Positions 6,313-9,971 of a DNA stretch of 9,971 nucleotides are shown here, one piece after another (position 1 is the stretch's first letter; each line of letters opens with the position of its first letter). The stretch is taken from positions 1-9,971 of the forward strand of contig JAAXUU010000028.1 in NCBI GenBank assembly GCA_013335845.1. The letters run 5' to 3'. This DNA is from Actinomycetota bacterium. GTDB lineage: Bacteria > Actinomycetota > Coriobacteriia > Coriobacteriales > RUG844. A model generated the notes under the pieces. The model had not been told where the DNA came from and ran no database searches. It was given only the letters and a program-made list of their open reading frames with translations. The position numbers and the translations under genes are program-made.

Positions 6313-7173
6313 TCAGGATCGTCCCTTGAGCGAACCGGCATCGACAGCTGCCGCTAGAACACGTCCTTTTTGCGGCAGTTGTTTTTTATGTGCATACACG
6401 AGCAAAGCGATTCCCACGATGATAAGCGGAAGGCTTAAGATCTGCCCCATGGTGACGAAGTCAGCGAAGAGATACCCGAGTTGTTCATCCGGTACCCGAA
6501 CAAACTCGACCATGATACGGAAAATACCGTAGAGAATGAGAAATACCCCCATGAACGTACCACGTGGTCGAGCTGGAACCTTTCGCGCAAGAACCATCAA
6601 GACGATGAGTATGACCAACCCCTCGAGAACGGCCTCGTATAGTTGCGAGGGATGGCGCGGAAGCAGACCTCCGCCTGTATCGGAGAATACGACACCCCAA
6701 GGAAGCGTGGTGATGTCCCCCCATAACTCACCATTCACGAAGTTCGCACAACGACCGAAGAATAGTCCGACCGGCGTCGCGATTGCGCCGAGATCTACAA
6801 TGGTCAGTATCGGAATGCTCGTAAAACGAGCCGCGGCGATTCCCCCCACGATAGCTCCGATAAGCCCCCCGTGAAACGACATACCGCCTTGGTTGAGCAG
6901 AAAGATCTCGAGAGGATGCTGGAGATAATAACCCGCACCGTAGAACACGACGTAGCCGATTCTAGCTCCTATGATGACACCGAATGCGACGCAGATAATT
7001 ATCGTCAGGATATCATCGGAATCGATAGCTATCTTCCAACGCTTCGCAACTTTACCCATTATGACAGCTCCGATGATGAACGCCGCAAGATACGCGAGTC
7101 CGTACCAACGAACCACTACAGGCCCGATAACGAAAGCGATCGGGTCGAGTGAAGCATAGAAATCTGATAGCAT
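6313..7173 (-). CDS. lgt: Prolipoprotein diacylglyceryl transferase Lgt
   Basis: A 286-residue polytopic membrane protein with about seven hydrophobic segments. Lgt transfers diacylglycerol from phosphatidylglycerol to the lipobox cysteine of prelipoproteins, the first step of lipoprotein maturation. Signature parts seen are GGMSFHGGLIGA with H101 (the essential histidine), and the Lgt signature FGRCANFVNGELWG at 139-152 with R141, N144 and E149. HPSQLYEA (174-181) and YGIFRIMVEFVRVPD (215-229) with R219, E223 and R226 follow. The ORF extends upstream to 7269, but those 32 residues are polar and unlike Lgt. The ATG at 7173 has AAGGAG 6 bases upstream and starts MLSDFYASLDPIAF, just before the first membrane segment. 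A TACAAT hexamer at 7199-7204 (minus strand) may be its -10. Confidence 0.96.
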   Translation of the reverse strand: MLSDFYASLDPIAFVIGPVVVRWYGLAYLAAFIIGAVIMGKVAKRWKIAIDSDDILTIIICVAFGVIIGARIGYVVFYGAGYYLQHPLEIFLLNQGGMSFHGGLIGAIVGGIAAARFTSIPILTIVDLGAIATPVGLFFGRCANFVNGELWGDITTLPWGVVFSDTGGGLLPRHPSQLYEAVLEGLVILIVLMVLARKVPARPRGTFMGVFLILYGIFRIMVEFVRVPDEQLGYLFADFVTMGQILSLPLIIVGIALLVYAHKKQLPQKGRVLAAAVDAGSLKGRS

Positions 7174-7252
7174 GTACGTCTCCTTTTCGTCGTGCTCCAT
7201 TGTACCCGCCACCAAAGCATGCGTGCCATACAATTTCCCTCCAGGACCAAAA

Positions 7253-7267
7253 GTGGAGCTTCTCCAC
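7253..7267. repeat. Short perfect hairpin in the divergent lgt / DUF1015 intergenic region
   Basis: GTGGAG and CTCCAC pair over 6 bp around a 3-base loop. On the minus strand UUUU follows, as in a small terminator, but no minus-strand gene lies upstream of it before the DUF1015 gene. It could be an operator, an attenuator of lgt, or chance. Confidence 0.35.
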
Positions 7268-7349
7268 ATCTTAAGCGCACCGATTCCCTCCGCACCAACC
7301 GATTGGCGGTTCCACGACGGAGGTATGGTTTGGAACTGAAATAGTTTTG

Positions 7350-7355
7350 TATACT
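7350..7355 (+). promoter_or_regulatory. Possible -10 element of the DUF1015 gene
   Basis: TATACT matches the -10 consensus at 5 of 6 positions. No good -35 lies at the right distance; TTGGAA at 7330-7335 leaves only 14 bases. If used, transcription would start around 7361, inside the tandem repeats, placing most of the array in the 5' leader. Confidence 0.3.
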
Positions 7356-7430
7356 CTACCCATTGACTCTACCCATTGACTCTACCTACTTGCCCTACCT
7401 ACTTGCCCTACCTACTTGCTCTACCCATTG
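7353..7430 (+). repeat. Six-copy tandem repeat, unit about 13 bases, upstream of the DUF1015 gene
   Basis: Units are 7353-7365, 7366-7378, 7379-7392, 7393-7405, 7406-7418 and 7419-7430. Copies 1, 2 and 6 read CTCTACCCATTG. Copies 4 and 5 are identical to each other (CCCTACCTACTTG), and copy 3 combines both types. The array is pyrimidine-rich on the plus strand and ends 18 bases before the AGGAG ribosome-binding site. Copies 1 and 2 end in TTGACT, a -35-like hexamer. Confidence 0.9.
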
Positions 7431-7458
7431 GATTCGATTCTTCGCCTTAGGAGTAGTT

Positions 7459-8793
7459 TTGGCCCTCATTCGTCCCTTCAAAGGTTACCGATACACAAGC
7501 GATGCTCAAGATATCAGTACCTTCTGTTCCCCTCCATACGACGTGTTAAGCGACGCACAGCGCGACGCCCTTGCCGAGAAAAACCCTTATAACGCAGTTG
7601 AATTGGAACTGGCACACGGCGCTCTCGACTTGGATACCCCGGGCAATCGTTATGTCACCGCTGCAACAACCTGGGAATCATGGAAGCGGAATGGTGTGAT
7701 CCTTCCCGAGCAGGAAGATGCCCTCTATGTGGTTGAGCAGCGCTTCATCGAGGATGGGAAACAGTACGCCCGCACGTCAATCATCGCCGAAGTCCGGTTG
7801 CATTCTTTCGATGAACGGGTCATCCTCCCTCATGAGCGTACCCTTCCGAAAGCGCTTGGGGACCGATATCGTCTCATAAGTACCACGAATGCGAACTTCA
7901 GCCAAGTGTTCGGTCTCTATTCCGATACTACTCCGGAATATACCGCCTTGCTTGAGGAAATAAAGAAAGGTGATCCTGCTGCCTGCGCGACCGACGCCGA
8001 TGGCGTTCTTTCGTTATTGTGGGTAGTGAAGGATGCGGATCTCATCCGTCGCGTTCTAAGGATTTTGGCCGACAAGCAGGTATTCATCGCAGACGGGCAC
8101 CATCGCTATACGGTCTCTCTCGCACATCGCGATGCATTGCGCGAATCACACTACGGGGTGGCGGCCGCCGAAGCACCGGAACAAGAAGGTTTCGATGCAG
8201 ATGCGGACTCAGAATATATCATGATGGCGCTCTCCAATATGGATGACCCACAACTTCTCGTACTCCCCTACCACCGAGCTGCGAAATCGCTCGGTGATTT
8301 CGACCCGGATATCTTCCTAGAAAAACTTTCGGAGAATTTCATTGTCAGAGATGGCACACAAGAAGATCTCGAAGCGTGCGTTCGGCCCGCATTCCTATTC
8401 GTGCTACGCGACAAAGGTCTTACGCTAGCCGAACTGCGTGAAGGCATCGACCTTGCAGCCTCGATGCAGCCGCACGTGGTAGAAGCCCATTGCGATGCCT
8501 GGAGAAACCTCGACGTCTCCGTTCTCCAGGAACTCGCACTCGACCCCTTGTTCGATATCCACCCCGACCGCCCTGAAACACTTTCTCGTCTATCATTTTC
8601 AAAAGATGCCGAAGCGCTCATCGATAGAGTAGCGAACGAAGAGAGTGACATCGCTTTCATCATGCGCGCCACACGCATGGATCAACTCCGCGAGGTCTCA
8701 CTCGCCGGAGAAACCATGCCACAGAAGTCTACCTATTTCTACCCGAAACTGCCTTCCGGTTTCGTCTATAGGGGTATAGAAAGCTTGACATAA
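7459..8793 (+). CDS. DUF1015 family protein of unknown function
   Basis: A 444-residue soluble protein. Blocks typical of DUF1015 are ALIRPFKGYRY at the N-terminus, then SPPYDVLS and NPYNAVELELAHG. VILPHERTLPKALGDRYRLISTTNANFSQVFGLYSD follows in the first half. The most conserved motif is IADGHHRYTVSLAHR, with D212, H214, H215 and R216, reminiscent of the GHHR-type motif of ParB-like nucleotide-binding folds. Its function is not known. The open frame extends back to a TTG at 7363, which would translate the tandem repeats. The TTG at 7459 is preceded by AGGAG with 5 bases of spacing and gives the family start MALIRPFKG, so 7459 is chosen. It is the only plus-strand gene here and is read convergently toward the Cys-rich gene, with a strong hairpin 13 bases after its stop. 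Confidence 0.93.
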   Translation: MALIRPFKGYRYTSDAQDISTFCSPPYDVLSDAQRDALAEKNPYNAVELELAHGALDLDTPGNRYVTAATTWESWKRNGVILPEQEDALYVVEQRFIEDGKQYARTSIIAEVRLHSFDERVILPHERTLPKALGDRYRLISTTNANFSQVFGLYSDTTPEYTALLEEIKKGDPAACATDADGVLSLLWVVKDADLIRRVLRILADKQVFIADGHHRYTVSLAHRDALRESHYGVAAAEAPEQEGFDADADSEYIMMALSNMDDPQLLVLPYHRAAKSLGDFDPDIFLEKLSENFIVRDGTQEDLEACVRPAFLFVLRDKGLTLAELREGIDLAASMQPHVVEAHCDAWRNLDVSVLQELALDPLFDIHPDRPETLSRLSFSKDAEALIDRVANEESDIAFIMRATRMDQLREVSLAGETMPQKSTYFYPKLPSGFVYRGIESLT

Positions 8794-8806
8794 GACTGGT
8801 TCGCTT

Positions 8807-8850
8807 CCATACACGAAAGCGGTCGATTTCTCGACCGCTTTCGTGTATGG
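8807..8850. terminator. Perfect 20-bp hairpin between convergent genes, probable bidirectional terminator
   Basis: The arms 8807-8826 and 8831-8850 are exact reverse complements around a 4-base loop: TTTC on the plus strand, GAAA (a GNRA loop) on the minus. The core GAAAGCGGTCGA..TCGACCGCTTTC resembles an ordinary terminator, but no long U-run follows on either strand. It is best read as the terminator of the DUF1015 gene, also serving the Cys-rich gene from the other side. The 170 bases on to 9021 hold nothing I recognise. Confidence 0.75.
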
Positions 8851-9021
8851 TTCATGATTCCTCAACATCTTTTACTGATGATGGTTAACCTAAAGAGACT
8901 TACCCCACCGAAACTCGTCCAAAAGATATGACCAACCTAGAGATACCCTCTGTTCCTTATTCCGAGAATCATATCGATGCCACTGGCTTAAATGAGACCT
9001 ATGGTGATTGCCGTAGCTGGT

Positions 9022-9270
9022 TTATACCTCGATACGCGGTCCATGCGTGAGAAAGAAAACGCAAAACCGGCATTGCTCTTTCTGTACTGCGTTCCGGTCG
9101 ATTGTCGGGTCGAGCAGAACACCGAAGTCGGTCGCTATCTCGTGTTGTGGATTGGAACAAGCCGTATAGCAACAATCTGCCGGGCAAGGAGAATATTTTT
9201 CGGGCACCGCATGGGGACAATAGGATTCCATATCTTCGTCGCAGCCACGCTTCTCCCAGCAAAATGCCAT
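9022..9270 (-). CDS. Small cysteine-rich conserved hypothetical protein
   Basis: An 82-residue protein with nine cysteines: C4, C10, C18, C29, C33, C34, C38, C67 and C70. The opening MAFCWEKRGCDEDMESYCP recalls the C-W-E-x(3)-C/G-C..CP start of small two-CW proteins, and the tail has a separate CxxC (ECQ-type: EQCRFCVFF). The spacing suggests an iron-sulfur or zinc site, but this is inference. No signal peptide or membrane helix is visible. The ATG at 9270 has AGGAG 7 bases upstream; the longer frame to 9366 runs through a terminator hairpin and is rejected. An overlapping 126-codon plus-strand frame (8992-9372) lacks a ribosome-binding site and sensible composition. The gene follows nfu on the same strand but has its own likely promoter. 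Confidence 0.75.
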   Translation of the reverse strand: MAFCWEKRGCDEDMESYCPHAVPEKYSPCPADCCYTACSNPQHEIATDFGVLLDPTIDRNAVQKEQCRFCVFFLTHGPRIEV

Positions 9271-9315
9271 TTTGAATCTCCTATCGAACGCCAATGGGTA
9301 TCTACCAAACAAAGA

Positions 9316-9345
9316 AGTATAAACGTGCATGAAAATGGCAGCCAA
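9316..9345 (-). promoter_or_regulatory. Probable promoter of the Cys-rich gene, overlapping the nfu terminator
   Basis: On the minus strand, -35 TTGGCT (9340-9345) and -10 TATACT (9316-9321, 5 of 6 consensus positions) are separated by 18 bases. The -35 lies inside the descending arm of the terminator at 9332-9369. The resulting leader would be about 40 bases. Confidence 0.45.
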
Positions 9346-9369
9346 AAGTCTCCTCTTGACTGCCATTTT
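9332..9369 (-). terminator. Rho-independent terminator of nfu, GNRA loop
   Basis: The outer stem AAAATGGCAG/CTGCCATTTT (9332-9341 with 9360-9369) is 10 bp. On the minus strand seven more pairs follow, including two wobbles, around a GAGA tetraloop. On the plus strand the wobble positions become C-A mismatches, so the minus strand is favoured. It starts 15 bases past the nfu stop. The run of Us is short (UUUU) on the minus strand and five on the plus, so it may work in both directions. Confidence 0.8.
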
Positions 9370-9384
9370 TAATGCTACGTACTA

Positions 9385-9618
9385 CTATTTTGATGCACGA
9401 ACGACCGTGATAGATTCATCGACACGCTCTTTGAGAGTGCGCTCAACGGCGTTGCTCAAGGTCATCTGAGACATGGGGCATCCGGCGCAGTGACCCTGGA
9501 GTTCAACAGTTACAACTCCGTCTTCAGAAACGTCGATCAATTCGATATCCCCACCATCGGCTTGGAGAGCAGGGCGGATGAGTTCAAGACAATCGATTAC
9601 TTTTTGCTTATCTACCAT
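9385..9618 (-). CDS. NifU-like / Nfu-type iron-sulfur cluster scaffold protein
   Basis: A 77-residue stand-alone NifU C-terminal (Nfu) domain. It reads MVDKQKVIDCLELIRPALQ, ADGGDIELIDV, then VELQGHCAGCPMSQMTL. The invariant CxxC is C44-C47, and ADGGD at 20-24 is also family-typical. Nfu proteins bind a labile [4Fe-4S] cluster at the CxxC of a dimer and pass it to target enzymes in the cytoplasm. The open frame can be extended to 9645, but the ATG at 9618 fits the family start and has AAAGGAAGAG upstream. It sits alone between the rRNA operon and the Cys-rich gene and has its own terminator. Confidence 0.93.
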   Translation of the reverse strand: MVDKQKVIDCLELIRPALQADGGDIELIDVSEDGVVTVELQGHCAGCPMSQMTLSNAVERTLKERVDESITVVRASK

Positions 9619-9638
9619 TATTCTCTTCCTTTCAATCA

Positions 9639-9656
9639 ACTGCATGTCGATGCAGT
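9639..9656. promoter_or_regulatory. Perfect 7-bp inverted repeat just upstream of the nfu ribosome-binding site
   Basis: ACTGCAT and ATGCAGT are separated by four bases, about 20 bases before the nfu start. It could be a leader hairpin or the operator of a dimeric regulator. An Fe-S-responsive regulator would make sense for this gene, but nothing in the sequence identifies one. Confidence 0.4.
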
Positions 9657-9677
9657 CATTAACAATTTAATCTCGTA

Positions 9678-9686
9678 AGAATACCA
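9678..9686 (-). promoter_or_regulatory. Possible extended -10 promoter of nfu
   Basis: On the minus strand TGG-TATTCT has the TG-n extension and a -10 of 4 of 6 consensus positions. No good -35 is visible 17 bases upstream. It would give a leader of about 55 bases containing the 9639-9656 inverted repeat. Confidence 0.3.
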
Positions 9687-9751
9687 TACTCATCGACCTT
9701 AAGATTCAGGACTCACGTAAAAACGATACATTGAGCGGGTGCGCGATATAA

Positions 9752-9773
9752 TACCCCGCAAGTCTTCGGGGTA
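9752..9773 (-). terminator. Terminator of the rRNA operon, downstream of 5S
   Basis: On the minus strand TACCCCG and CGGGGTA form a 7-bp stem with an 8-base loop, followed by the A/U-rich TTATAT. It lies 33 bases past the 5S 3' end. Confidence 0.7.
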
Positions 9774-9790
9774 CCACACGCATACATGAA

Positions 9791-9937
9791 AAGAACCGTC
9801 TGTTGTGATCAGCGACGTCCTATCCTCCCACGGACTACTCCGCAGTACTTTCGGCGATGGAGGGCTTAACTACCGGGTTCGGAATGGGACCGGGTGTACC
9901 CCCTCCTCCATGGTCACTGAGCACAACAGGCGGTTCT
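9791..9937 (-). repeat. Long flanking stem of the 5S precursor (processing stem)
   Basis: The sequences just outside the mature 5S, 9792-9805 and 9924-9937, are complementary at 13 of 14 positions and continue helix I of the 5S. The precursor would form a stem of about 25 bp, the usual substrate for RNase III- or M5-type maturation. A U-rich TTCTTTT follows the 3' arm on the minus strand. Confidence 0.75.
9806..9923 (-). rRNA. rrf: 5S ribosomal RNA
   Basis: On the minus strand the sequence carries hallmark 5S segments: GACCATGG after helix I, GGTACACCCGGTCCCATTCC, GAACCCGGTAGTTAAGCCC and AGTACTGCGG, closing with GTGGGAGGATAGGACG. Helix I pairs TGCTCAGTGAC with GTCGCTGATCA, with a few wobbles or mismatches. 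Placing the ends by analogy with E. coli 5S gives 118 nt; each end could be off by a few bases. The 23S gene must lie beyond the right edge. Bases 9938-9971 are internal spacer. Confidence 0.95.
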
Positions 9938-9971
9938 CCTGTATGCAGCGTATGCGATTATCAAACCATCG

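Noticed and set aside
8887..8943. Near-direct repeat AACCTAAAGAGA / AACCTAGAGA
   Set aside because: Only two short, imperfect copies; could easily be chance.
8992..9372. 126-codon plus-strand frame opposite the Cys-rich gene
   Set aside because: No ribosome-binding site, and it reads through the terminator hairpin at 9332-9369. The minus-strand gene has a clear AGGAG and a patterned cysteine motif.

Overview
This window looks like a chromosomal stretch from a mid-GC actinobacterium, most likely class Coriobacteriia. Three observations point there. The order pdxS-pdxT-yebC-ruvC-ruvA-ruvB is the one I associate with Actinobacteria. The 5S rRNA looks actinobacterial. The site upstream of ruvC fits the LexA box CGAAC-N4-GTTCG used by Gram-positives and actinobacteria. 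No transposase, integrase, phage gene or CRISPR array is visible, so this is core genome rather than a mobile island.

Layout, left to right; everything is on the minus strand except one gene. At 1-159 is the N-terminal part of queH, running off the left edge. A cold-shock protein gene (304-507) follows, with a terminator below it and a hairpin-rich leader above it. About 420 bases without a convincing gene (508-927) hold that leader and a second, unexplained set of inverted repeats (about 698-884). Then comes a DNA-repair operon: ruvC (3005-3559), ruvA (2421-3008), ruvB (1384-2421) and a small conserved hypothetical gene (928-1374), all overlapping or nearly touching. A promoter and a LexA-type operator precede ruvC. 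yebC (3725-4483) lies upstream and is insulated by its own terminator. Further upstream are the vitamin B6 pair pdxT (4576-5154) and pdxS (5182-6072), then lgt (6313-7173).

The only plus-strand gene is a DUF1015 family gene (7459-8793). Its leader contains six copies of a roughly 13-base tandem repeat. It ends at a perfect 20-bp hairpin that also faces the minus-strand genes. On the right are a small cysteine-rich protein (9022-9270), an NfuA/NifU-like Fe-S scaffold (9385-9618), a terminator and a 5S rRNA (9806-9923), the end of an rRNA operon entering from the right.

Functionally, RuvA, RuvB and RuvC migrate and cut Holliday junctions and are probably induced by DNA damage. PdxS and PdxT form the PLP synthase. 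Lgt attaches the lipid to prelipoproteins. Several ORFs have their best start downstream of the longest possible one, and Shine-Dalgarno spacing decides this for ruvC, pdxT, lgt, the DUF1015 gene, the Cys-rich gene and csp. No obviously new defence or mobile system is present. The points most worth a second look are the structured intergenic region at 698-884, the Cys-rich protein whose promoter lies inside a terminator, the tandem-repeat leader, and the SOS box of ruvC.
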